A DNA stretch of 64,000 nucleotides from contig OX637345.1 of NCBI GenBank assembly GCA_951799405.1, positions 5,456,001 to 5,520,000 of the forward strand, written 5' to 3'. The stretch is from Agapetus fuscipes. Its lineage: Eukaryota > Arthropoda > Insecta > Trichoptera > Glossosomatidae. The notes below the pieces were generated by a model, which saw only the letters and a list, made by a program, of their open reading frames with translations, did no database searches and was not told where the DNA came from. A program made the translations under genes and the position numbers. Shown piece after piece: positions 9,384 to 17,164 of this stretch; the first letter of the stretch is position 1; each line of letters starts with the position of its first letter.

Positions 9384-9620
9384 CTAAATGCTGCCATCAG
9401 GTATTCCATGTATGTATATGAAATCATAATTTTGCGCTAGTTGCTCACGTAATTGAATCTGCCGAGAGCTCGACTGGACCAGACTATCTATGTATAGTAT
9501 TAAATGATCATATTCCTCCCAGCCCTCAGGTCTATAGGGGAAATCTATGGTCCCACAGCGGCGGGGTTCGCTATGCACCATATCACAAATTTCATCCAAT
9601 TTTAGACCTTTGTCGATGGG
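9384..9620 (-). CDS. Unidentified small protein-like frame
   Basis: A 79-codon frame, open from an upstream stop to a TAG, with no ATG at its start: the first ATG is internal, in a CDMVH context. The translation is rich in charged and aromatic residues (EPRRCGTIDFPYRPEGWEEY, then DHLILYIDSL, then FIYIHGIPDG) and is not a low-complexity shadow like the other short frames. I recognise no family. It lies between a foldback element and a LINE/MITE nest, so it could be a lone exon, a processed-gene fragment or part of an unknown transposon. No splice sites could be confirmed. Confidence 0.3.
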   Translation of the reverse strand, partial: PIDKGLKLDEICDMVHSEPRRCGTIDFPYRPEGWEEYDHLILYIDSLVQSSSRQIQLREQLAQNYDFIYIHGIPDGSI

Positions 9621-9689
9621 TTACAACAATCGCCAGAAGACCGGAGATTCAGTTTTGATTTTATAATAAAATTAAATGTAAAAATCACA

Positions 9690-9795
9690 ATATTCAATGC
9701 AAAATCGCCACCTAAAACGTTTAACTGAATAAAGGCAGATTCGCTGATTTGAGATATCGTGGATTAACTTTCATTGCGAGTAATTTATTATACTG
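9690..9795 (-). mobile_element. CACCTTAAAGG MITE fragment
   Basis: GCCACCTAAAACGTTTAACTG, CAGATTCGCTGATTTGAGA and TCGTGGATTAAC match one end of the MITE seen complete at 19603-19870. It is cut at 9795 by the (AAG)n tail of LINE-B. Confidence 0.7.
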
Positions 9796-10310
9796 CTTCT
9801 TCTTTTTGTGCCGGCGATCTATAATCTATAATCTAAGTTGCAAGGATATATTCATTCAAAGCTCTCAGATGTATGCCCACAAACAAACACGTGTAGTTCG
9901 CGCTTGCAAATGCTGATTGTGTACTTACAAATAAAATCCAAACCTCAAATGAACATAAGCCCTGCAACTCTTGCCGACATTCCCTGAAACAGGGGTGACA
10001 TTGGCAAAGTGAACCATTTTTTACAGTATGGGTGGTCCGCCTCATACCAACCTATAAGTCAAGGAATCATGGTCATTTTGACTTTAGATGCTGCGGCTCG
10101 AAACAGGGACTTGGTGCTTCTGCCGAACCACTGTCGCAGGTTTTTCAGCCACGATGTCCTTCGGCGTCCCTGAAATCTTCTCCCTCAATCTTACCTTGTA
10201 TGATAAGATGAAGGAGATGGTACTGTTCATTTCTTATTATATGACCGAAGTATATAAGTTTTCTCTGCTTATTATAGTAAATGAAGTAATTATAAGGCAG
10301 TGATCGTAAG
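9796..10310 (-). pseudogene. LINE-B 3' end, split by a GATTA element
   Basis: CTTCTTCTTTTTGTGCC (the (AAG)n tail in reverse) and GGCGATC at 9796-9817 match 16342-16380. The coding end resumes at about 10066 (TTTAGATGCTGCGGCTCGAA, GCCGAACCACTGTCGCAGG, GCCACGATGTCCTTCGGCG). Translated on the minus strand it corresponds to the GRR.TSWLKNLR.WFG...FRAAASK tail of an arthropod LINE ORF2. Only the C-terminus survives. Confidence 0.75.
9818..10065 (-). mobile_element. GATTA element nested in LINE-B
   Basis: Complete: ATAATCTATAATCTAAGTTG tail, CACAAACAAACACGTGTAG, CAACTCTTGCCGACATTCCC, AACAGGGGTGACATTGGC and CCAACCTATAAGTCAAGGA. LINE-B sequence lies on both sides. I see no long target duplication. 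Confidence 0.88.
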
Positions 10311-10339
10311 TTGTACACTAAGATTTCTTACACATTTGA

Positions 10340-10428
10340 AGTGTTTAGGTCGGTAAAAGTTGCAGTGCTCATGTTTATTTGAGATTGGATTTTTATGTTG
10401 TATGTGAGTGCAAAACGTGTCTGCTTAA
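10340..10428 (+). mobile_element. GATTA element fragment
   Basis: GGTCGGTAAAAGTTGCAGTG, GTTTATTTGAGATTGGATTT and AACGTGTCTGCTTA: the middle of the element only. Confidence 0.65.
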
Positions 10429-10539
10429 GCACCGCGGTGGAATAAAAATGATTTATCATTGATAAATTATATTTTTATTGAAACTGCATAAGCTGGTACA
10501 TGATTCTAGCTTTACATACGTCATACAGTGGGTTAATTT

Positions 10540-10735
10540 ATGCAAGAAAGTCGAGTGCAGATTCTGTGCAATTTATTCTTAGCTCAGATTGTGTTGAATG
10601 TGATTCTTAAGACAATTTCATTGTATGGTCATATTTGGATCGAATGGTTGATAAGACAAACAAGAACTGGAACGACATGTCAGTTTGAAATTCATCAAAA
10701 AATCTCAAAATATTGTTTCTTTGTACATTAAAGCT
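10540..10735 (+). repeat. Interspersed repeat D
   Basis: TTAGCTCAGATTGTGTTGAA, GTGATTCTTAAGACAATT and GGTCATATTTGGA recur at 13590-13690, 47510-47700 and, inverted, at 55725-55900. No termini or coding capacity established. Confidence 0.55.
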
Positions 10736-10850
10736 ATCACGGCCGGTTCTTGTTGACACAACAATCCCTTTTTTCGGGCTATGTGGCCGTGGTCTGGTTG
10801 ATTCTTTCCGGACAGTTTCGCCCATTGCTCCGATGGGCATTTTCAGCTGT
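10735..10850 (-). ncRNA. Hammerhead-like motif with strong stem II
   Basis: Minus strand: CTGAAAA, GCCCAT ... ATGGGC (6-bp perfect stem), GAAACTGTCCGG. Geometry is right, but the catalytic box has A for the last G. The adjacent ACGGCCGGTTCTTGTTGACA segment recurs inverted at 38555-38625. Confidence 0.5.
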
Positions 10851-10859
10851 TGGCTAGTC

Positions 10860-11240
10860 GCTGTAATATTCTTACAGGATCTGCTGCACTAGAAACAACG
10901 CTAGCCGTTGGATTAGTGTTGTTTTTTTTTATTTATTTTTGAATGGAAATTCATTTGCTCGGTATTTTTTTGTTAGGCTCTCAAAAACACACACACAGCA
11001 AAAATCTCTACCGGCATAGTTGTAAATTAGAATAAGGCCGCACCTTCGTCAGTCGGTGAAGCCGCGTGATGTTGAAGGCAGCATGAAGTTGAGGAGAAGT
11101 TGGGAAACTTGAAGCAGGAAATCCCTGCAAGCTCTGTAAGCTGTCCGGGACACGCGACCAGCTCTCAGGTTGCCGAAAACATGAAGCGAAAGTAAGCCAG
11201 CGAGATCTTAAAGTTAATACCAGAAGCTAGCAAGTATTGT
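10860..11240. other. Unassigned sequence
   Basis: Slightly more GC-rich than its surroundings at 11030-11210, but with no open frame of note and no recognised repeat. Confidence 0.3.
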
Positions 11241-11245
11241 TCTGA

Positions 11246-12005
11246 GGGATGGGCCGAATGTGGTTTGCACCGAATACAAACTGCAGCCGAATTTCGGTTC
11301 GGTAAAAAAAAAGTAAAAAAAGTTATGCATTATAGTTTCTAGTTTTTTTTTTAAGAAATCCTGTGCGGGAGACTCCCTAGATTCTAGAGACCCTAGGGGT
11401 CTATGACACTTGTTGTAGTGCCGCAGAGGTGTACGAGCTTGGTCGTCGCTACAAAGCGCCAATACTCAAGCAAGACCCAGTTGCTGTAAGGCTGGATGGA
11501 CCTTTGGTGACCGGTCATTGGTACAGGTTTATGAATTTTTCAACCCAGCGAAGAGCAAATTTGAAAATATAAATGGTATATTTTCTGTTCTTTCGAGCCC
11601 ACAGCCTTCCTATTCAGAGTCTGCAGTGTTAGTACTGAACTACAGACCGGTCAATAGTTAGTTACTGTTATTTGTCAGAAGAATACTTTATCTATTTAAT
11701 TTTTGTTTCAATCTGACATCTATGTAACGGAGTAGAAGAAGATTAAATTTTTGTCAATTTTAAGTTCATGTTCACTAATTTTATTGTTCCTACTAAAATA
11801 AATGACCATGAGTGATTATATAAAGGGCTAATTTTTATTTACGGTTATGAAATATACTATGACATCCAATTATAACAGTTAAAATGGTGCAAGCAGGTAT
11901 TTTATTTAACTTTTTCTTACACCGAATGTTCGGCATTTGAACCGAATTTCGGCCGTAGTTTGGTTCAAGCTGCCGAAATTCGGTTAAACAAAACCCCCAT
12001 CTCTA
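11246..12005. mobile_element. CCGAA-rich terminal-repeat element
   Basis: Left end GGGATGGGCCGAATGTGG ... GCCGAATTTCGGTTCGG and right end CCGAATGTTCGGC ... GCCGAAATTCGGTT ... CCCCCATCTCT are inverted and carry clustered CCGAA(A/T)TTCGG subterminal motifs, a pattern of hAT-type non-autonomous elements. A SINE-1 copy is nested inside. No transposase. Confidence 0.55.
11343..11653 (-). mobile_element. SINE-1, poly-A subfamily, nested
   Basis: Reading the minus strand: GACCGGTCTGTAGTTCAG tRNA-like head, CTGGGTTGAAAAATTCATAA body, ACACCTCTGCGGCACTACAA, GTCATAGACCCCTAGGGTC, CTCCCGCACAGGATTTCTTA and a poly-A run. This 3' end differs from the LINE-C-like tail of the 5S copies at 3824 and 33793. Confidence 0.85.
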
Positions 12006-12009
12006 ATTG

Positions 12010-12135
12010 TTATACTGGCGAATACAAATTGTTGAAATGTAGAGACGTTTGAGGTCAGTTGACTAAACAGGCGCGTGTAAGTTAGCTTTTATATGTAGGT
12101 ACATGCTAAATGCTTAGCAATATCAATGAAATTCA
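12010..12135. other. Unassigned sequence
   Basis: Nothing recognised between the CCGAA element and the next palindromic unit. Confidence 0.3.
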
Positions 12136-12139
12136 ATAT

Positions 12140-12290
12140 ATTTAAAATTCACTACTTGAGTTTATTTTGTTTTCGTTATTTTGACACTATTTCAGTTTCG
12201 GGAGAAGCAGTGCCTCCCGTCTTCAGGTGCGGTACAAAACTTGTTGTGAACGAAATAAAATCAAGTGTGAATTTTACAAAATTTAATTGT
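12140..12290. repeat. Palindromic unit with a hammerhead-like core
   Basis: Outer arms (AATTCACTACTTGAGTTTAT at about 12147 and its diverged inverse at 12255-12280) enclose a minus-strand core: CTGAAGA (12220-12226), CGGGAG ... TCTCCCG stem, then AAACTG. If the last stem G is counted, this is CTGANGA, stem, GAAA. Confidence 0.6.
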
Positions 12291-12474
12291 ATTTAAATTT
12301 ATAAAGATGAGCTTTTCACAAAGTTACTGCACTCTAGATAATATTGTTACGAATATGCAAGATATTAGAAGTTGGGTTTGGTTTGTCTGTTTAAGGTTTT
12401 AATAAGTTTATGAAAAATTAATATAATAAATACTTATTAACAGCTTTTCAGCCGTGAGAAGGCAGCAATATGTG

Positions 12475-12562
12475 ATATTTCAGGTTATTGAGATCTGTTT
12501 CCGTGGTCTGGAGGAGCTGGAGGACGTTTCTTCCATGTATACGATGGGCTTCTTCAGCGTGA
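12475..12562 (-). ncRNA. Hammerhead-like motif
   Basis: Minus strand: CTGAAGA (12551-12557), AGCCCATC ... ATGGAA, then GAAACGTCC. CCAGACCACGG follows, a flank also seen at 31030-31060 and 10790. The plus-strand frame at 12454-12675 runs through it and is not a gene. Confidence 0.5.
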
Positions 12563-12819
12563 AAGTAAAGCACCTGCCACATCATGTGAGAGAGCTAGAG
12601 GACCATGGAAAGTTTCGGAATGCACTGAAGACAAGCAAATTTCTGGCATCGTTTGCACCAGCGCCCTTGGAGTGACTACATCACGAAACGGCGCTATAAG
12701 AAATCATCAACTCATCATCATCATCAAAGTGATAAAGATTATGTTTATGACTAACTACTACTACTATATATTGCAACATCTAACCGTGTTGTCTCCAAAT
12801 GATTTATTTGTTTTGAGTG

Positions 12820-13055
12820 GAAAACATTTATATTTACAGGTAAAGGAGCCAGCCTTACGTCAAAAGATTCAGTTGCAGTGGGGGCTACCCAGCTCGTGAC
12901 GGAGCTGTTTCTCATTTTTTTGTAATGGCTCAGTTAAACATACCGGTACATGTACTTTGGGTTGAAAACTGAAACGGGAAATCATTTCTGTCATCCTTGG
13001 TATTGAATCAGAGTTCTCGCAGCATTCTACCAACTGAGCTATCGACCGCAGTCTT
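12820..13055 (-). mobile_element. SINE-2, diverged
   Basis: Reverse strand has CGGTCGATAGCTCAGTTGGT head, GAAATGATTTCCCGTTTC and GCTGGG...ACTGAATC. Many substitutions and no tail. Confidence 0.75.
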
Positions 13056-13134
13056 TGCTATTTCAAGAATTTAGATTGCTTATTGAGGATTTCCAATATT
13101 TCCATGAATTCGGTTCTGGTATTCATACGAGAAA

Positions 13135-13690
13135 TAACCTCAACAGTTCGTCACCATAGTTGTTTGCCTTATCTCCAACAAAGGTAATTTCACAAAATCA
13201 ATGTTTGTATGTGTACTAAACCAATGAGTCTTATAAAAAAAAAAAAAAAAACGCAACTAAGCTACACATATAGTGTAACTTCTTGCCGCGTTATCCCCGA
13301 AGGGGTCGCATGTGGCGAGTTGAACCTATTTATTTTTACAGGTAAGGGGGCCGGCCTTACGCCAACCACTTCAGTTAAAGTGGAGGTTTCCCAGCTCCCG
13401 AGAGTGCTGGTACTCATTTCTTGTGAAGGCTGAGTAAACCTTACCGGTATTTTATTTTGGGGTTTGAAATAAACACCGAAACGGGAAATCATTTCTGACA
13501 CCCTCGGTGGGATTCGAACTCGAGCTTTCGGCATGGAATGCAAGCACTCTACCACCTGAGCTATCGACCGGACTAGTCTTATGAAAACTGTAAATCCATT
13601 TTGAAAATATTTTACAGTAACGTGTTTCACATATTTTTTCTGAGCTCAGATTGTGTAGAATCTGATTTTAAGAACATTCAATTTAAAAGT
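13135..13690 (+). repeat. Repeat D, split by a SINE-2
   Basis: GTTTGCCTTATCTCCAACAA, GGTAATTTC, ATGTTTGTATGTGTACT and CCAATGAGTCTTAT lie left of the SINE. The repeat resumes AGTCTTATGAAAACTG and GAGCTCAGATTGTGTAGAAT to the right. The inverted copy at 55725-55900 shows the uninterrupted order. Confidence 0.65.
13235..13574 (-). mobile_element. SINE-2, near-complete, with target duplication
   Basis: AGTCTTAT occurs at 13227-13234 and again at 13575-13582, exactly bounding the insert. On the minus strand the order is GGTCGATAGCTCAGGTGGTA (A box), GGTTCGAATCCCACC-like B box (one change), then GTGTCAGAAATGATTTCCCG, GCCGGCCCCCTTACCTG and CGCGGCAAGAAGTTACAC. It ends AGTTGCG followed by about 17 T. 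The frame at 13262-13630 is a translation of the SINE and not a gene. Confidence 0.92.
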
Positions 13691-13740
13691 TTTCTTTTAA
13701 TTAAATGCTTTGGTAGCCAAACAAGCACTGTAGATGACGG

Positions 13741-14065
13741 TATCATCATCATCATCATTGGCACGACAACCCGGGGTGGGTCTTGGCCTCCTTCAGCAAC
13801 CGCTGCCAGCGCTGTCTATCCAACGTCATCCTCCTCCAGTCCCACATTCCCACTGCACGGCAATCCGCCACCACTCCATCCAGCCATCTTGAACGTGTTC
13901 TTCCTACTGTCTGCCGTCCATCCGGGTTTGTCATCACAATCGTCTTCTCCAGGCTCCGATGGTTCATTCGCTGAATATGCCCCAGCCAATGTAGTCTGTT
14001 GACCTTTATTGAGCGGACCACATCAGCGTCCTAGTACAGCTCGGACTACAATTCGGTGTTGTATC
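13741..14065 (-). pseudogene. LINE-I reverse-transcriptase C-terminal remnant
   Basis: Minus-strand frame (13755-14021) reads HWLGHIQRMNHRSLEKTIV, then TRSRWLDGVVADCR and RQRWQRLLKEAKTHPGL. This is the (R/H)WLGH.xRM ... RWLD ... WR.L..EAKTHPGL end of a LINE ORF2. An (ATG)n microsatellite (ATCATCATCATCATC at 13742) is its 3' tail. It is 5' truncated and lacks the polymerase core. Confidence 0.78.
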
Positions 14066-14309
14066 TTCTTCGCCATATCACCTGGAAATATATTTAACAT
14101 CCGACAATAGACTCACATTTTAAAGGCATTTATTTTGATTTCGAAGCACTGTGTGTATTTGCTGTATGTGCAAATATCTGCTTTGTTATGAACCAAATAA
14201 GGTACGAATGCAGTTATTGCAGATTATTCCATAGGCATTAGAATTAATGCTACGACCACTGCAATCTCTGTGGCCGTACAATGAATCGATTGTTTAATAT
14301 AGCGAATAT

Positions 14310-14383
14310 TTGGAACTGGCGAGTGCAACGCTTCGTTTGGCGCTTGTTTGGGTGAACGTTCTGTAGCTCTCTAGGGAGTAACG
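14310..14383 (+). repeat. Direct repeat flanking minisatellite arrays (left)
   Basis: GGAACTGGCGAGTGCAACGC, TTCGTTTGGCGCTTGTTTGG and CTCTAGGGAGTAAC match 15931-16004 in the same orientation at about 80% by eye. Confidence 0.65.
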
Positions 14384-14545
14384 GGACAGAACAGAACAGT
14401 GACAAAACAACGCATGACATCACAACGCATGATATTAAATCACATGAAATTTCATCACAGGGCAAAACATCACATGACAATCAAATAACGAAATACCACA
14501 TGACGAAACATCACTTAACAAATAACAAAACATCACAATGACAAT
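14384..14545. repeat. Decayed 15-bp minisatellite, ACATCACATGACAAA orientation
   Basis: Repeats of (G)ACAAAACATCACATG with substitutions and length changes. It is the reverse complement of the better-kept array at 15740-15935. Confidence 0.7.
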
Positions 14546-14724
14546 ACATTACTACACCCTCTTGAGCACAGAAGGACCTTTGGAATGATCAGTCTCTTTT
14601 ATAGGTACTACAATGGCGTCTGCTCTGATGAAATATCCTCACTTATACCCCCTTCTCTCGTCACAACAAGGGCAACTCGTAGAACGGCTCACATTCAACC
14701 ATTTGCAGTCGATATCAAAACTAT

Positions 14725-15042
14725 GAGAACTTGGTAGAGTGCTTGCATTCCATGCCGAAAGCTCGGGTTCGAATCCCACCGAGGGTGTCAGAAATGATTT
14801 CCCGTTTCGGTGTTTATTTCAAACCCCAAAATAAAATACCGGCAAGGTTTACTCAGCCTTCACAAGAAATGAGTACCAGCCCTCTCGGGAGCTGGGAAAC
14901 CTCCACTTCAACTGAAGTGGTTGGCGTAAGGCCGGCCCCATTACCTGTAAAAATAAATAGATTCAACTCGCCACATGCGACCCCTTCGGGGGTAACGCGG
15001 CAAGAAGTTACACTATATGTGTAGCTTAGTTGCGTTGCGTTT
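14725..15042 (+). mobile_element. SINE-2, head partly lost
   Basis: Begins TTGGTAGAGTGCTTGCATTC. It keeps GGTTCGAATCCCACCGAGGG, CCGGCAAGGTTTACTCAGCC, GGTAACGCGGCAAGAAGTTA and TTGCGTTGCGT. TCAAAAC occurs just before (about 14717) and after (about 15043), a possible 7-bp duplication. Confidence 0.88.
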
Positions 15043-15127
15043 CAAAACAAAGCAATGCCACACACACCACAGCACTGCGCAGCTTACGACCCTGCAACCG
15101 GACATGGACAACTGTCACATCACCAAC

Positions 15128-15222
15128 ATCTCTGCGGCACTATAACAAGTGTCATAGACCCTTAGAGTGTCTCGAATCTAGGGAGTCTCCCGCATAGGCT
15201 TTCTTAAAAAAAAAAAAAACAT
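15128..15222 (+). mobile_element. SINE-1 poly-A tail fragment
   Basis: ACATCTCTGCGGCACTATAA, GTGTCATAGACCC, GAATCTAGGGAGTCTCCCGC and poly-A. No head. Confidence 0.82.
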
Positions 15223-15224
15223 TA

Positions 15225-15375
15225 CATGATGAAACATTACACAATAAAACATGAAATGGCAAAACATCAACAACGACAATAAATCACATGACAAAACATC
15301 ATGATGACAAAACATCAATGGGAAAATCATCACAAAACCAAATATCATAAGATGAAATATCGCGTAGATACATCA
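15225..15375. repeat. Decayed 15-bp minisatellite, second block
   Basis: ACATTACATGATGAAACATT, CATGACAAAACATCATGATG and GACAAAACATCAATGGGAAA continue the array that SINE insertions at 14725 and 15128 interrupt. Confidence 0.65.
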
Positions 15376-15394
15376 CATTTACATATTTTGTTCA

Positions 15395-15610
15395 CCAAAG
15401 ATGTCAGGGATGATTTCCCCATTTCGGTATTTATTTCAAAGCTAAAATAAAATATTGGCCAGTTTACTCAACCTTAACAAGAAATGAGAAACATCCACTC
15501 GGGAGCTTGAAAAAACCCACTTTTACAAGTAGTTGACGCAAGACCGGTCCCTTACCTGTATAAGTTCAAAAGGTAACATACTCCATACGCGACCCCTTCA
15601 GAAATCATGC
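15395..15610 (+). mobile_element. SINE-2, decayed body
   Basis: ATGATTTCCCCATTTCGGTA, TTTCAAAGCTAAAATAAAAT, CTCGGGAGCTTG, GACGCAAGACCGGTCCCTTA and ACGCGACCCCTTC. tRNA head absent. Confidence 0.72.
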
Positions 15611-15739
15611 ATTAAAAGGTTGGAATGCTCAGCTTTATTTAGAGTTCAATTTTAGTTATTTAAATTTATCGAAACACAGATGCAAGTTTTCTGTTTTGTG
15701 ATTGCGATGAATTTTCCTGATGCGTTTTGCCATTGATGT

Positions 15740-15935
15740 AATGCCACGTGATGTTATTTCATGCGATATTTTGTCATGTAATGTTTTGTCATGTGATGTT
15801 TTGTCATGTGATGTTTTGTCATGTGATGTTTTGTCATGTGAGGTGTTGTCATGTGATGTTTTGTCATGTGATGTTTTGTCATGTGATGTTTTGTCATGTG
15901 ATGTTTTGTCATGTGATGTTCTGTCATGGAACCGG
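15740..15935. repeat. 15-bp minisatellite, ~12 units
   Basis: Tandem CATGTGATGTTTTGT with few changes (one unit has GAGGTGTTGT). A 15-bp unit gives open five-residue repeats in all frames (SCDVL, MFCHV), which explains the overlapping frames at 15720-16052 and 15748-15996; neither is a gene. Confidence 0.93.
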
Positions 15936-16004
15936 TGGGTGCATCACTTCGTTTGTCGCTTGTTTGGGTTGGCGCTCTGCAGTTCCCTCGGGATAACTAA
16001 ACCC
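15931..16004 (+). repeat. Direct repeat flanking minisatellite arrays (right)
   Basis: GGAACCGGTGGGTGCATCAC, TTCGTTTGTCGCTTGTTTGG and CCCTCGGGATAAC: partner of 14310-14383. Confidence 0.65.
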
Positions 16005-16117
16005 GTTCATTATCCACAGTGTATAGAAACGAAACTTCATTATGTGAGATAATCTGTAATCAAAGTTGCAAAATACAAAAAATGTGTCACTTTTTGGTTT
16101 TATTAAGCTTCATTTGT

Positions 16118-16214
16118 CCGGTCGATAGCTCTGTTGGAAGAGTGCCTGCATTCCATGCCGAGAGCTCGGGTTCGAATCCCATCGAGGGTGTCAGAAATAA
16201 TTTCCCGTTTCCCA
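16118..16214 (+). mobile_element. SINE-2 head only
   Basis: CCGGTCGATAGCTCTGTTGG, GGTTCGAATCCCATCGAGGG and TCAGAAATAATTTCCCGTTT, then an abrupt switch to an inverted SINE-1 tail. Confidence 0.85.
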
Positions 16215-16345
16215 GCGCTGTTTTCGTGTGTGAATCACATCTCATGAGCCCTCTGCGAGCTTGGTCGTCGCTGTACATAGCGCTGATTCTCAAACAAGAC
16301 CCAGTAGTTGTAAGACTCGATGGACCTTTAGTGACCTTCTTCTTC
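16215..16345 (-). mobile_element. SINE-1 3' end, LINE-C-tail subfamily
   Basis: CAGCGCTGTTTTCGTGTGTG, GAGCCCTCTGCGAGCTTGGT, CTCAAACAAGACCCAGTAG and GATGGACCTTTAGTGACC in reverse orientation. Confidence 0.82.
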
Positions 16346-16660
16346 TTTTTGTGCCATTTCAAACGAAGATCGGCGATCATCATAGCTATTTTGATTTTAG
16401 ATGCTGCGGCTCGAAACAGGGACTTGGTGCTTCTGCCGAACCACTGTCGCAGGTTCTTCAGCCACGATGTCCTTCGGCGTCCTTGAGATCTTCTCCCCTC
16501 AATCTTACCCTGAATGATAAGATGTAGGAGACGGTACTTCTCATTTATCATAATGTGACCGAAGTACATAAGCTTTCTCTGCTTAAAATGGTAGGCAGGA
16601 GCTCCTTTGTAGTGCGCATTCGTTGAAGGACTTCTTCATTGGTGACTCGATCACGCCAAG
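16346..16660 (-). pseudogene. LINE-B reverse-transcriptase C-terminal remnant
   Basis: Minus-strand translation of 16346-16569: MYFGHIMINEKYRLLHLII, GRRRTSWLKNLRQWFG and LFRAAASKIKIAMMIADLR. This is the familiar YLGHV..E.YRLL..I..GKI.G.R..GRRR.SWLKNLR tail of an insect LINE ORF2. It ends in CAAAAAGAAGAAG, the (AAG)n tail. The upstream continuation to about 16660 includes GTGACTCGATCACGCCAAG. Catalytic domain missing. The same family is at 9796-10310. Confidence 0.82.
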
Positions 16661-16664
16661 AGAT

Positions 16665-17160
16665 TCGAAGCATTTTTCGGTATAGACACATGTGAACCTA
16701 CACACAAAAAACATCAAAATGTTAACAGAAGTTTTAGGCATTACACTACGAACCGGTCTAGCGGTCTTTGCAGTTCTTTGCAAGTCTTTGGAGTTTCCAA
16801 ACATCTCTAGTAGATAATAAAGGCAGTGATATTTTTTGGGGATAAAGGGATCACCCGATGATATTTCATGCGAGCAATAAATGTTTACAGAAACAGATAT
16901 TATTCTCGTGATGAAAGAGTGCTTGTCTGGCTGATCCAATTACCGGCATCTAGGCTGATACATGCTTCAAGCGAATGGCGTTTTATTAGATTTGATTCTT
17001 TGATAACTTTCACTGCGATATTCGGCGCAATAAGACGCCATCGTTCTCATATTCCCAAAGGGGTGGAAAACCAAGATTTTTTTTTATGTGAAACCGAAAC
17101 CTGATTTTCCATAACGTCGACCCATTGCTTGTTTTGGCTTATCCACCATTTGATTTAACG
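16665..17160. other. Unassigned sequence
   Basis: Frames at 16583-16939 (minus) and 16868-17104 (plus) show no domain. No repeat recognised. Confidence 0.35.
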
Positions 17161-17164
17161 ATGA

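Noticed and set aside
12454..12675. 73-residue frame EICFRGLEELEDVSSMYTMG...
   Set aside because: Overlaps a hammerhead-like unit whose flanks recur elsewhere; no domain.
15720..16052. Cys/Val-rich repeat proteins (SCDVL or MFCHV repeats)
   Set aside because: A 15-bp tandem repeat is open in several frames at once; this is arithmetic, not coding.
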